Below are positions 54,746 to 64,000 of a stretch of 64,000 nucleotides of DNA, in pieces. The notes beneath the pieces were generated by a model. The model did not search any database and was not told where the DNA came from. It saw only the letters and a program-made list of their open reading frames with translations. The stretch spans positions 1-64,000 of the forward strand of contig JAINUG010000308.1 in the NCBI GenBank assembly GCA_029706075.1. Direction: 5' to 3'. Position 1 is the first letter of the stretch; each line of letters begins with the position of its first letter. Both the position numbers and the translations under genes were made by a program. Origin of the DNA: Aldrovandia affinis (lineage: Eukaryota > Chordata > Actinopteri > Notacanthiformes > Halosauridae).

Positions 54746-55473
54746 CACCAGTCAGCCACAACATTAAAACCACTGTCAGGTGAAGTGAATAACATTGATA
54801 ATCTCGTTGCAATGGCACCTGTCAAGGGCTGGGATATATTAGGCAGCAAGTGAACAGTCAGTTCTTGAAGTTTATGTGTTGGAAGCAGGAAAAATGCTGG
54901 CTATGATAGAAAGGTGTCAGAACACACAGTGCATCGCAGCTTGCTGCGTATGGGGCTGCGTAGCCGCAGACTGGTCAGAGTGCCCATGCTGACCCCTGTC
55001 TACCGCCGAAAGTGCCTGAAATGGGCTCGTGAGTGTCAGAATTGGACCATGGAGCAATGGAAGAAGGTGGGCTGGTCTGATGAATCACATTTTATTTTAC
55101 ATCATGTGGATGGCCGGGTGCATATGCGTCGTTTACCTGGGGAAGAGATGGCACCAGGATGCACTATGGGAAGAAGGCAAGCCGGCGGAGGCAGTGTGAT
55201 GCTCTGGGCAATGTTCTGCTGGGAAGCCTTGGGTCCTGGCATTCATGTGGATGTTACTTTGACACGTATCACCTACCTAAACATTGTTGCAGACCAAGTA
55301 CGCAACTTACAGAACTTAAAGGATCTGCTGCTAACGTCTTGGTGCCAGATACCACAGGACACCTTCAGAGGTCTTGTGGAGTCCATGCCTCGATGGGTCA
55401 GAGCTGTTTTGGTGGCACGAGGGGGACCTACACAATATTAGGCAGGTGGTTTTAATGTTGTGGCTGATCAGTG
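54746..55473 (+). mobile_element. Tc1-like transposon, family A, internally deleted copy
   Basis: 728 bp with ends CACCAGTCAGCCACAACATT and CTGATCAGTG, same family as 13752-14974 (1223 bp) but missing two internal segments: one between GGAAAAATG and CTGGCTATG (about 54897), and one after GCAGACCAAGTAC (about 55300). Confidence 0.92.
54914..55441 (+). pseudogene. Tc1-like transposase, deleted, still open
   Basis: 175-codon frame covering part of the DNA-binding end through the first catalytic Asp (GWSDESHF) and then, after ITYLNIVADQV, jumping to the C-terminal tail (RGLVESMPRWVRAVLVARGG). The second Asp and the Glu are removed, yet the junction stays in frame. Compared with copy A1, the first Asp is intact here. 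Cannot be catalytic. Confidence 0.88.
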
Positions 55474-55487
55474 TGTGTGTGTATATA

Positions 55488-56529
55488 CCGTAAATTCCGG
55501 ACTATTGAGCGCACCTGAATATTAGCCGCACCCACTAAATTTAAAAAGAAAAAAGATTTTGTACATATATAGGCCGCACTTGTCTATAAGCCGCAGATGT
55601 CCGCGTTGTAACATGGGATATTTACACAGAAAATGTTACACGGAAAGATTTTTTAAACTTTTAATTAAATGAATGCTTCTTTCCGAACAGTGCCTGTAAC
55701 ACGGCTGGTTAAAGAAAAACACAGTAGCCTACCAGAAAAGTCATTGATCGCTATCTTCATCTTACTCCTGCGCACTAAAACCACTAAAGCCGTCTTCTTC
55801 AGTGTCGGAATTGAACAGCCTCAGAATTACTTCGTCACACACTTTCTCAGTCTCTCTTTCGTTGTCGCTCTCACTGTCACTTTCGTCTCGAGACAAATTC
55901 GCACTTGAGCTTGTGCTGTCCTCTTCATCACGCAGCAGTCCAGCCTTTCGAAACCCATTGGCGATAGTGGATTTTTTGACACTTTTGTCGTCTTTTTGCA
56001 TTGAGTCAGTTCTTCACGCTGCCGTCTCCAACGTCTCACCATCGATTCATTGATGCCAAGCTAACTTGCCGTTAGGCTTGCTTTTGGGGGGGTCTAGGCC
56101 TGGGTTCCCCCTCTGTTAAGCGTTTTGTGACAATTCTATTGTGAAAAGCGCTATACAAATAAACTTGATTTGATTTGATTTACGTGCAGCAGCTCTATTT
56201 CCTTCTTTGACAGCCAGGTCGATCGCCTTTAACTTGAAAGCTGCATCATATGCATTTCTTCGTGTGTTTTCCATGATGAGGGTATGTGCATGAAGCGCAA
56301 AATGACTGATCTGAAGAATTGTGTGAGTGCGTTTGATTTAATTCGAACAGTTTCATTGGTCCACTGTGACCTGTTCGGTAATTTCATTGGTCTGATGTGA
56401 CGAGGCTAAATGTATTGGCGGCATGAGCTCGTTAGCCTGTAAAAATCCATAAATTAGCCGCATCATTGTTTAAGCCGCAGGGTTCAAAGCGTGTGAAAAA
56501 AGTAGCGGCTTATAGTCCGGAAATTACGG
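55488..56529 (-). mobile_element. pogo/Tigger-like element, internally deleted
   Basis: 1042 bp with inverted ends CCGTAAATTCCGGACTAT and ATAGTCCGGAAATTACGG, flanked by TA. On the minus strand a start ATG (about 56275) begins MENTRRNAYDAAFKLKAIDL, a CENP-B/pogo-type helix-turn-helix; after an inserted segment (about 56070-56180) it continues with INESMVRRWRRQREELTQCK (about 56040-55980) and then goes straight to a Ser/Asp/Glu-rich tail ending FSGFSAQE (55762). The DDE core is absent. Confidence 0.8.
56070..56182 (+). repeat. Short LINE/SINE tail inserted in the pogo-like element
   Basis: GTGAAAAGCGCTATACAAAT followed by AAACTTGATTTGATTTGATT. This is a common fish LINE/SINE 3' tail type, similar to 60548-60605. 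It separates two parts of the pogo-like DNA-binding domain. Confidence 0.6.
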
Positions 56530-56543
56530 TACATATATATATA

Positions 56544-57524
56544 TATGCAGTGTTGGGTAAGTTACTCAGAAAATGTAGTTAACTAAGTTACCAATTACTC
56601 TACACTGGAAGTTAAGCTACAGCAAAGCTACCATGGTGAGAAAAGTAGTTAGCTAAACTAAAACCAATTTGAAGTTACTTCATGGGAAAAAACGATGTGT
56701 ACATAAATGGCCATTGCTTTACCTACTTTTACTTTAGGTCTTCTAAATGCATTTCCTTTAAGTGCAGATAATTACAAAGCACTGGGTATATATCTGGCAA
56801 TTAACACACTGTAAAAGAAAGTTTAATCCAAGTTCTCAATTTTCAATACTGAAAATACAGTGATACAGGCTAAATGAACTATGTTTAAAAATGCAAGATA
56901 CACAAAAGTAAACTGCGCTTTCTAAAGTGTTTTACAATCTGTTTACTGTGAAGAACATTTGTAAAATGGGACCAAAATATACATTTCCTGCAGATAACTG
57001 ACTCAAATCTGGCCAACGAATCCAAATTCAGTCCTGGGTTTCCTTTCTTTCAGGTAGTTAATTGAACAATTAGTGCAAATGATTGGCCAGAGTGTCTTCA
57101 CACCTGACACCGAGGTAAAGGAAGGGTGGAAAAACAGCAGTGCTCGAACCACGATTTGAGTAACCCTGATCTATGATTTACCGATTCTATCATGACGAGC
57201 TAGGTCTGATTCCAACGTTACCCACATGAGTTGAAACACTGTCGGTGACGTTAGCTAGCATTTACATGCATTAAACACGAAGGCTACTCAAGGAATGTCA
57301 GGATATATGATATATCTATTATTATTATATGTGAAACAGCGAACTTTTCCCCCACTAGCATCACTAACACAATGTAAAATCTAAAACAATTAACAATATA
57401 AGCACAGCTCCTATACAAAAAGGAAATTATAAAGGTTATCTGATGTAGTGATCTGTCTCCGACGACATAATTTTTATTTTACTAGCAAGTATTTCACTAG
57501 CCATCTAAGCAGGCGATCCATATA
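56544..57524. other. Stretch with a possible hAT-type repeat, no gene
   Basis: Begins CAGTGTTGGGTAAGTTACTC, a start shared by many non-autonomous hAT elements in fish, but I could not find the matching end. The remainder holds no recognised feature. Confidence 0.35.
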
Positions 57525-58000
57525 TTATGTTCGTAGCTAGGCAGCGAACTTAACTGTACAGCTGCACAGACAAAGGATACTGCTACGTATAATTCTATAT
57601 TATATTCGTAGCAAGGCAGCGAACTTAACTGTACAGCTGCACAGACAAAGGATACTGCTACGTCCGTAGCTAGCTGGCTATATAATTATAATAGCCTATA
57701 ATTCTATATTATATTCGTAGCAAGGCAGCGAACTTAACTGTACAGCTGCACAGACAAAGGATACTGTTACGTCCGTAGCTAGCTGGCTATATAATTATAA
57801 TAGCCTATAATTCTATATTATAATTCATATATTATGTTCGTAGCAAGGCAGCGAACTTAACTGTACAGCTGCACAGACAATGCATACTGTTACGTCTGTA
57901 GCTAGCTGGCTATATAATTATAATAGCCTATAATTCTATATTATAATTCATATATTATGTTCGTAGCAAGGCAGCTAATTTAACTGTACAGCTTATTCGT
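57525..58000. repeat. Tandem repeat, unit about 75-125 bp, about five copies
   Basis: Copies begin at TTCGTAGC(A/T)AGGCAGCGAAC at about 57529, 57606, 57714, 57837 and 57960. Longer units include CTAGCTGGCTATATAATTAT. The last copy is diverged and partial. Confidence 0.88.
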
Positions 58001-58169
58001 AGCTAAATGACATCACCCGGACACCCGGACACATTCTTCTGCGTTTTCTCACTCAGGAATGCGAGCACGTCATGTTGGCATAGCAACTACAGTCCAAAAT
58101 TCCGATGACATCAACCGATTACATCACCCCGGGCTCATATTGGCACCCGGACAACAATTGCCGTGACAA

Positions 58170-58560
58170 CGCCATGGGCAGACAGTAGCCTACATCTGAA
58201 TGCAAATGTGTAGTAACTAGGCTATTTTTAGACAATCAAACTATTGTGATTTATTTGAATTTAATTACTTAAAATCACAGGTACGATTCCCATTTCGGCG
58301 GATTTAGATGCCACGGGCAGACAGTAGGCTAGCCTACACCTGAACGCAAATGTGTAGTAACTAGCCTATTTTTAGACAATCAAACTATTGTGACTTATTC
58401 GAATTTAATTGCCTAAAATCACATACACATATACCAGAAATTATTTCATTTACTATAGATGGAAAACAATTTTTAAAATATCGAATACCAACCAACAATA
58501 TAGACCTAATGCATGCTGGGTGACATAGTTTATTTGGAGTGTGTAATCAAAATTTTTTTA
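58170..58560 (-). repeat. Dispersed repeat, inverted relative to 43120-43480
   Basis: Reverse complement shares CACCCAGCATGCATTAGGTC, TCACAATAGTTTGATTGTCT and TACTACACATTTGC blocks with 43120-43480. Two tandem subunits are visible (58190 and 58310 starts, GGGCAGACAGTAG). Confidence 0.75.
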
Positions 58561-58830
58561 AAGTATGACACAAATTTCATTATTGTATTTTGTCCAGCGA
58601 TCATTATATAATGTATAGCGAAGATGGTGTAGTTGGTTTAATGTATGGGTTCAAGAATCAACTTTACCGATGGTAATATTGGAGACCTCGGAAACTCCAA
58701 AATCTTAGCATAGATTACGTTGTTGATTTTTTAATCATTCAGTGGCGCGACACGTCAACGTCACCCCCTGCGAAACTCTCTCACTTCTATCTCTTTGTAA
58801 GTAACGTCAGAAGCGTCATGCCCATACAAA

Positions 58831-58854
58831 CTGAGGGGGCACGTGCCCCCTCAG
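58831..58854. repeat. Perfect 24-bp palindrome
   Basis: The core is GAGGGGGCACGTGCCCCCTC, with CT and AG continuing the symmetry outward. The right half plus flank (GTGCCCCCTCAGATTTTT) recurs at about 60632-60649. Confidence 0.9.
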
Positions 58855-60898
58855 ATTTTTTCAGATTTTGTTTTTTTCAGATTTTTTATTTTATTACCAT
58901 TTATTTTTTTATAATATGTAGTTATGATCTTTTATATTTTGAGTCAAACGTATTCTTATAATTATGTCATAGATCATACCTCAAAAAGTCACACACCCCC
59001 TTTGCCTATGGTTGGTTTCTTCCAAGTGTAAAAGTTTTGTTTTGCAAAGTGCGTGCACTGACCGGACCGGTCATATCAATGAGAGTGGTAGAGATGGCTG
59101 CAGGTGCAGTTGGTTGGTCAAGAGGTTAGTAGAGCAATAATCCCCTTTTCAAAATTGTGAAAATTATATGCAATTAGTTTTACAAACTATCTTTGCTTTG
59201 CAAGATAGTTGGCTAGCTACCAGCTAGCTAGCTAAAGTCAACATCCCTCAATGCGGTTGTTTAGCTAGCTCAGCTGTCTGTAACGAGTTGACTTTTGATT
59301 GCAGAGCTGATAGTTACCACCATCACTATCACAGGTTATAGTTAGCAAAAGACTGAATTCCTTTTGATATCTCCTGGTGACAGGCATGCAGAGGAAAATA
59401 TCAGCGTTTTTTTTTTTTTGTTAAGCAAGCAGAAAGCCCCATCCCTTCCCTGAGGCAGGATACAGACAGGGCAAGACGGGGTAGGTTATTGGATTGGTAT
59501 TGGTATTGGATTCAATTTATTGTCAGTGCCCAGTACAAGTACAGACAGCGAAATGCATATACATACAAAAGCACACATTGTATACAAAAAGTAACACAAG
59601 TGGTGGGGGGTAGGGGGAGGGGCAAGGCCCCCAGCAACGTACATACACGAACAACGCCGACAAGGGGTGGGGGTGGGGGGGGTAACACACAGAACAGGCT
59701 TCCGAAATGCAGCGACGTAGCACGCAAACCGCCCACCTGTCCGTGGAGAGAAGGGAGGAGGGAAGGGAGGAGGAAGGCGGGGAGGTAATGTCTGTGTGAC
59801 CAGTCCATGTGTCTGTGTGTGTGTGTGCCTCTGTAGAGTTCTTCCAGTGGAGACAGATCTCAGGCGTGCGCAGAATGTTCCAACGATAACAGGTTGCTAC
59901 AGAAACGTCCTTGGTCGGCCTCGTCCAGAAGTCATCAACAGAGTTGTTTGGGTTTGGAACGAGAGCAAGTTCCCGTCCTTCTGTGCAAATTCCAGGGGAG
60001 TTTGAACCACGGCCTTGCCAGACCGATAGCAGGGGAGCCAGATTAGAATGTTATTGGACAAGATGGAGAGCAGGTTCCATGCGAACTGCACCTCATTCTC
60101 CCCCAGACGAGGTTAGCTAGCTAAACTAGCTATCTAAGTGAGATTTGTGACGTGCTCTGACAGAATCAGTCGAAGTTGCAATGGCTGATTTGCATAGAAA
60201 TACCATTTCATTTCACCACATTGATTTTTGTCCGTTTTGGGTTTTTCTCAGACTTTCAGACTGACTGAGAATCATATAATGGAATAGTATGTGTTTATAG
60301 ACAAGTTTATACAGATTAAAGCATTTTTAATCATGAAAAACCTGGTTTAACTGATAATGTTGATGTGGTCTCTTAATTTTTTTCCAGAGCTGTAGTTTGA
60401 TACATTATGTAAATGTAAGATTGGTAGATCCTAGGACTCCTAGGTATCGTTTGAAAATACAGCTATTACCTATTATATTACCTGACATGTTTACTCTGTT
60501 TAGCCTACTATATATCTTACATGCTGAAATGTAAAAGCACTTTGGGCTACATTGTTTGTATGAAAAGTGCTATACAAATAAAGTTTATTATTATTATTAT
60601 TATTAAAAACTAGTGGTTTTGAGTTGTGCCCCCTCAGATTTTTGCCTTGCATGATGCCCCTGAAGTAGGCTACTGTGCTTTGAGAATCAAACAGACATGG
60701 CTGACAGAGCTAACAGAATGTCAGATCAACTGCCGAATGGAACATCATGGTATTTGCAGTCACATTTTTATATTGTCTTATAACTTCTGCTATAATTCTA
60801 AAGAAAGTTTGGCTTTATATGGTATTTTTGCTGAGTTGATCATTTATAATCACATCATAAAAGCACATTTCATCAAGGAATTATTATAATATAGTATC
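58855..60898. other. Stretch with low-complexity repeats, no recognised gene
   Basis: G-rich and GT-rich tracts (59600-59690, 59808-59830), a common fish repeat piece near 59505-59560 (ATTTATTGTCAGTGCCCAGT) and a LINE-type tail (60548-60605). No coding frame is convincing. Confidence 0.45.
60540..60606 (+). repeat. LINE/SINE 3' tail with ATT repeats
   Basis: GAAAAGTGCTATACAAATAA followed by AGTTTATTATTATTATTATT, a tail type of L2-clade elements in fish. Confidence 0.6.
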
Positions 60899-60904
60899 TT
60901 TATT
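60899..60904 (-). terminator. Polyadenylation signal of MTERF1
   Basis: AATAAA on the minus strand, about 27 bp past the MTERF1 stop codon. Close but plausible for a compact 3' UTR. Confidence 0.6.
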
Positions 60905-60930
60905 TTACAAAGGCACAATATTCACATAAT

Positions 60931-62157
60931 TTACTCCTGTGGAAAAACTGCCAGACGCACTAACTTTGCTTCAAATCGCTTTCGACTGGAGTCTAGAATA
61001 CCAATACCATTCTTTTTAAAGTCATAGTCAATCAGTTGCAGTTCAGCTAAGCGTCTCTTGATGTTCTCAACACTAAAGTCCAAGACCTTTGGCTTCTCTA
61101 CTATTTGTTTGATATGCACCCCCCCTTCAACCAGGGAGTCTAGTTTGTTCTTCAGGTTGTCTGGAGAGACAAATAGCACTGGAGCGTAGTTGATTATCAT
61201 TTTTTTCACATCACTTCTGCTGCAGCCAAGGGACATTAGCTTTTTCTCAGCATTTTTGAAGTTCCTCTTTAGGCATTCATTAGAGAGGTCCAATATGTCT
61301 GCACCATGGCCCTGCAACAGACCCATAAGCTCTGTATTGCTCAGCCCCAGTGTCTCTTGCAGGAAAGCAATGTTGGTCTTAATGCGTTTGGTGCTACGTA
61401 TCAGGATGTACAGGTTTCTGGAGATTATGGCCTTGACAAACTGTTCTGGCTGATCCCCACCTAGGTTGATACATACATCCTGCAGTAGCTCGATCATCTG
61501 CCGGTTGAGCTCCACACGGTTTGAGAAAGTGCGTGGTGCTGTGGTCAGCAAACGGTGCAGGTCCTTGGAGTTAAGGCCCAGGGAGCCCAAGAAGAGGATG
61601 TTCTTCTGCAGATTGTCATTGTCACTGGAGCGGAAAAAGGACTCAGGGGAGCGCTCCAGGATGTTCACAATCTCGCTGTTACTCTTGAAGATGCTCCTCC
61701 ACAGCTCCCAGCGCTCCTCAAGGTGCACTCCAGAGCGTGTAATGGAACGCGGGTATCGGGAGATGATACCGGCCACCGCCTCGTGGCTTGCACCCTTGCT
61801 CAGCAGGAAGTAGGCTAGGCCCCTCTCATTGGTGATTGCTTTCCTCAGGACCCCTGGCTGCCGTCGTCGCACCATCTTCAGATCCACCCCCATTGTGGCC
61901 AGATTCTCCACCAGGGATGCATTCTCTGCTCCTGAACGGAGTTTCTCATCATTACAGATTGTTCCTGAGTGGAGTTTCTCATCATTAGAGGCTGTTCCTG
62001 AGCAAAGTTTCTCATCATTAGAGGCTGCTCCTGAGCGGAGTTTCTCATCATTAGAAGTTGAGCTGTGCAGTGCGGCAGAACAAGCTGCCAACTGAAGGGG
62101 GCTCCGCTGATTCAGCAGTCCTCTAGTAAAGCGCAGTACAGCTGATATACAGGCCAT
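60931..62157 (-). CDS. mterf1: Mitochondrial transcription termination factor 1
   Basis: MTERF1 binds mitochondrial DNA in the tRNA-Leu(UUR) region and stops transcription after the rRNA genes; it acts in the mitochondrial matrix. The 408-residue protein (human is about 400) shows family sequence throughout: a VDLKMVRRRQPGVLRKAITN block, then FLLSKGAS, IISRYPRSITR, NILERSPESFFRS and RLLTTAPRTFSNR, the repeated helical mTERF motifs with L-P or AP turns. I start at the Met of MACISAVLRFTRGLL (62157) because a splice acceptor (TTGTTTTGTTTGCAG) ends at 62172 and puts the earlier in-frame Met (62196) in the intron. The N-terminus is Arg-rich without acids, a mitochondrial transit peptide. Residues about 35-83 hold four 13-residue repeats. 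No frameshifts. Confidence 0.95.
   Translation of the reverse strand: MACISAVLRFTRGLLNQRSPLQLAACSAALHSSTSNDEKLRSGAASNDEKLCSGTASNDEKLHSGTICNDEKLRSGAENASLVENLATMGVDLKMVRRRQPGVLRKAITNERGLAYFLLSKGASHEAVAGIISRYPRSITRSGVHLEERWELWRSIFKSNSEIVNILERSPESFFRSSDNDNLQKNILFLGSLGLNSKDLHRLLTTAPRTFSNRVELNRQMIELLQDVCINLGGDQPEQFVKAIISRNLYILIRSTKRIKTNIAFLQETLGLSNTELMGLLQGHGADILDLSNECLKRNFKNAEKKLMSLGCSRSDVKKMIINYAPVLFVSPDNLKNKLDSLVEGGVHIKQIVEKPKVLDFSVENIKRRLAELQLIDYDFKKNGIGILDSSRKRFEAKLVRLAVFPQE
61920..62055 (-). repeat. 39-bp coding minisatellite in MTERF1, about four units
   Basis: Encodes SNDEKLRSGAA-type units: SNDEKLRSGAA, SNDEKLCSGTA, SNDEKLHSGTI, and a CNDEKLRSGAE variant. Each is 39 bp, so the frame is kept. 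It lies between the transit peptide and the first mTERF motif. Confidence 0.92.
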
Positions 62158-62171
62158 TATGTGCAGAACAC

Positions 62172-62186
62172 CTGCAAACAAAACAA
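62172..62186 (-). promoter_or_regulatory. Splice acceptor before the MTERF1 start codon
   Basis: TTGTTTTGTTTGCAG read on the minus strand, with exon sequence GTGTTCTGCACATAATGG after it. It implies a 5' UTR exon upstream (beyond 62187), not located. Confidence 0.7.
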
Positions 62187-62830
62187 TGAGTTTCAATGGT
62201 CCATGTTAAATTGTCTCAGGAAACAGACAAATGTTATCTATTCTGGGTGGGTATATGTGAACCCAATCAGTAGTAGAGGCTGATCTATTTGTTCACCAAT
62301 GTTATCAGCAAACAAAGGGTCTTTAAATAAAAAGTATCGGCATTCACAGCACCGATCCTATACCAATAGTATCAGCTTGTGATAATATACAATAGAAATC
62401 CTAATAACAAATGTCAATTTGTGCCAAAAGCAGACAGTGACAGATTGGTGGTAAAATGCAAAACACTCGTGAAATCTAAAATTTCATTGTTAAATATAGC
62501 AGCAATCAAAGAGTCCAAGCAATAAGTAAAAACACATTTAAAAAAAAATCCTAATCTCTTCCAGTATGTAGTTATGTCATTAACACCAAAATTTGAATAT
62601 GCATCCATGATTTGTGCTGTGCTACGGACTCATTAACATAACAGATCTTGCCTGAGAAATATCTTATAAATGGTTGAAATAAGTCTTTGCACTTTTTACA
62701 GTGTATAGTATACATGTTAATTATATGTAGCCTAATATTTTGGTTGTACTGTAAATTGTTTTTTTTATTATTGCAAGAAAAAACTTTGTAAATCTAAATC
62801 CAAATTGTAACTCTGATTGGAACTGGGTGT
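62187..62830. other. Likely upstream intron or flank of MTERF1
   Basis: No coding frame of interest and no known repeat recognised. Presumably holds the intron and perhaps the first non-coding exon and promoter of MTERF1. Confidence 0.4.
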
Positions 62831-64000
62831 TATAAGAACATAAGAACATAAGAATACATAATGACGAGAATGGGCAGTTCAGCGCATCTAGGCTCGTCAC
62901 ATCGTAATCTAAAGAGTATCTAGTAGTGCATCTAGCCTAGACTTGAATAGCCCAAGTGTTTCTGCCTCTACTACCTGACCTGGCAAGCTTTTCCAGGCAT
63001 TGACAACTCTCTGTGTAAAGAAAAACTTCCTAATATCTGTTCACTTTGTTAATCCCTTTTAGGAATTTAAAAACCTCAATCAAATCTCCCCTAAGTCTCC
63101 ATTTGCTAAGCTTAAAGCTCATAACTTTTACCTTTCATACCAGGTATCATTTTAGTTGCCATTTGAACTTTTTCAAGAGCTTCTATATCTTTCTTGTAGT
63201 GCAGTGCCCAGAACTGCACACAGTACTCCAAGTGAGATCTGAAAAAGGCATTATATAAGATTAATATAACCTCCTTTGATTTATACTTAATACTTTTAAG
63301 TATTCAGCATCCTATTGGCTTTTTTCACTGCTGTAGCACACTGATTTGATGCAGATAGACTTTGATCAACTACAATTCCTAAGTCTTTTCAAATTGAACA
63401 CCTGCTAACTTTTCTCCTCCCATAAAATACTCCTGTCTTATGTTTTTATTTCCCACATGCATAACATATTGAATGTCACCTGCCACATATCTGCCCATTC
63501 TTGGATTTTGTTTAAATCATTTTGGATTACTTTAGTCGATTCCAAACTGTTTTCCAAACCCAGAGTTTAGTATCATTTGCAAATTTAACTACTTTGCTAC
63601 TAATGTCCATATCAAGATCATTTATGTAAATAAGGAAGAGCAAAGGTCCCAGCACCGATCCCTGTGGGACACCACTGCCCACAGCACCTAGGTCAGATAC
63701 GGCCCCACCTACTGTTACTCTTTGTATTCGCCCTTGCAGCCAATTATGAACCCACTCTGAAACAACTCCTGCAATTCCTACTGAATTCATTTTAGCAATG
63801 AGCATCTCATGTGGTACCTTGCCAAATGCTTTCTGAAAGTCCAAATATATAATATCATAAGCCTGGTTCAGCTCAACACACTTTGTAGTCTCTTCCAAAA
63901 AGTCCAGGAGGTTTGTCAGGCATGACCTCCCTTTGAGAAAACTATGTTGGCTCTCCCTTAAAATACTATTATTTTTCAAGAATGATTCCAACTTATCCCT
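62831..64000 (-). mobile_element. CR1-like LINE, 3' part, running off the window
   Basis: Minus-strand LINE with its 3' end at about 62831, marked by a TTATGTTCTTATGTTC tail. Coding remnants from 64000 down to about 63050, in several frames after 63527. The 5' part is outside the window. Confidence 0.85.
63527..63991 (-). pseudogene. CR1-like reverse transcriptase, partial
   Basis: Open segment with SQHSFLKGRSCLTNLLDFLE, YDIIYLDFQKAFGKVPHEML, GVPQGSVLGPLLFLIYINDL and VVKFANDTKL. These are the palm motifs of CR1-clade RT; the catalytic loop reads FAND, so the first Asp is replaced by Asn. After 63527 a frameshift separates it from the thumb and from the LEYCVQFWALHYKKDIEALE region (about 63160-63220). 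Confidence 0.88.

Noticed and set aside
59095-59140. Short first-exon-like ATG segment (MAAGAVGWSR) before a GTTAG donor
   Set aside because: Only about ten codons with no recognisable continuation; not enough to call a gene.
59489-59808. Overlapping frames in the G-rich tract on both strands
   Set aside because: Low-complexity sequence with poly-Gly or poly-Pro; no motif and no splice support.
61190-62095. Plus-strand frames across MTERF1
   Set aside because: They mirror a well-conserved minus-strand gene and show no family sequence of their own.

Overview
The window reads as repeat-rich accessory DNA from a ray-finned fish (teleost-type). It carries Ty3/gypsy elements of two clades, several Tc1/mariner elements, L2-like, L1-like and CR1-like LINEs, tRNA-derived SINEs and two endogenous retroviruses. 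The one confidently recognised host gene is an MTERF1 orthologue on the minus strand near 61-62 kb. I cannot name the species.

Layout. 1-12222: tandem array of a chromodomain Ty3/gypsy element (chromovirus) whose LTR carries a nested second gypsy element of CsRn1 type; the nest occurs twice at the same site, so a unit of about 9.89 kb is duplicated, and the second copy stops abruptly at 12222. 12223-17145: intergenic DNA with CR1 debris, a Tc1 element, a SINE and a Tc1-type short element. 17146-24512: about 7 kb of Thr/Ala/Ser-rich minisatellite, best read as the large exon of a mucin-like gene, cut off by an L2-like LINE (24513-26560) that itself carries an 884-bp insertion. 26562-29650: L1-type LINE split by a nearly intact Tc1 transposon. 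29700-31640: minus-strand gag-like remnant split by a SINE. 34175-35362: third Tc1 family.

35450-41155: endogenous retrovirus with nearly identical LTRs, a tRNA-Pro-like primer site, and broken gag, pol and env. 41331-42540: unassigned set of exon-like segments with a duplicated coiled-coil exon. 43-48.5 kb: gypsy integrase debris, two SINEs, a hAT-like element, a GC-rich minisatellite and a solo LTR. 48542-52757: a three-level nest in which a SINE was split by a second retrovirus-like element (tRNA-His-like primer site), whose LTR was then hit by a DNA transposon carrying a SWIM-type zinc-finger exon. The second retrovirus-like element ends in an open frame that looks like an immunoglobulin V-set domain; this is the most unusual item here.

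54.7-60.6 kb: internally deleted Tc1 and pogo-like elements, a tandem repeat, and a dispersed repeat shared in inverted orientation with 43 kb. 60.9-62.2 kb: MTERF1 with a four-fold 13-residue repeat after its transit peptide. 62.8-64 kb: CR1-like LINE.

Single-base indels, often in homopolymer runs, break many mobile-element frames, and the two copies of the duplicated unit differ mainly by such indels. Some frameshifts may therefore be consensus errors. MTERF1 is fully open. All identifications come from reading motifs; no database search was possible.
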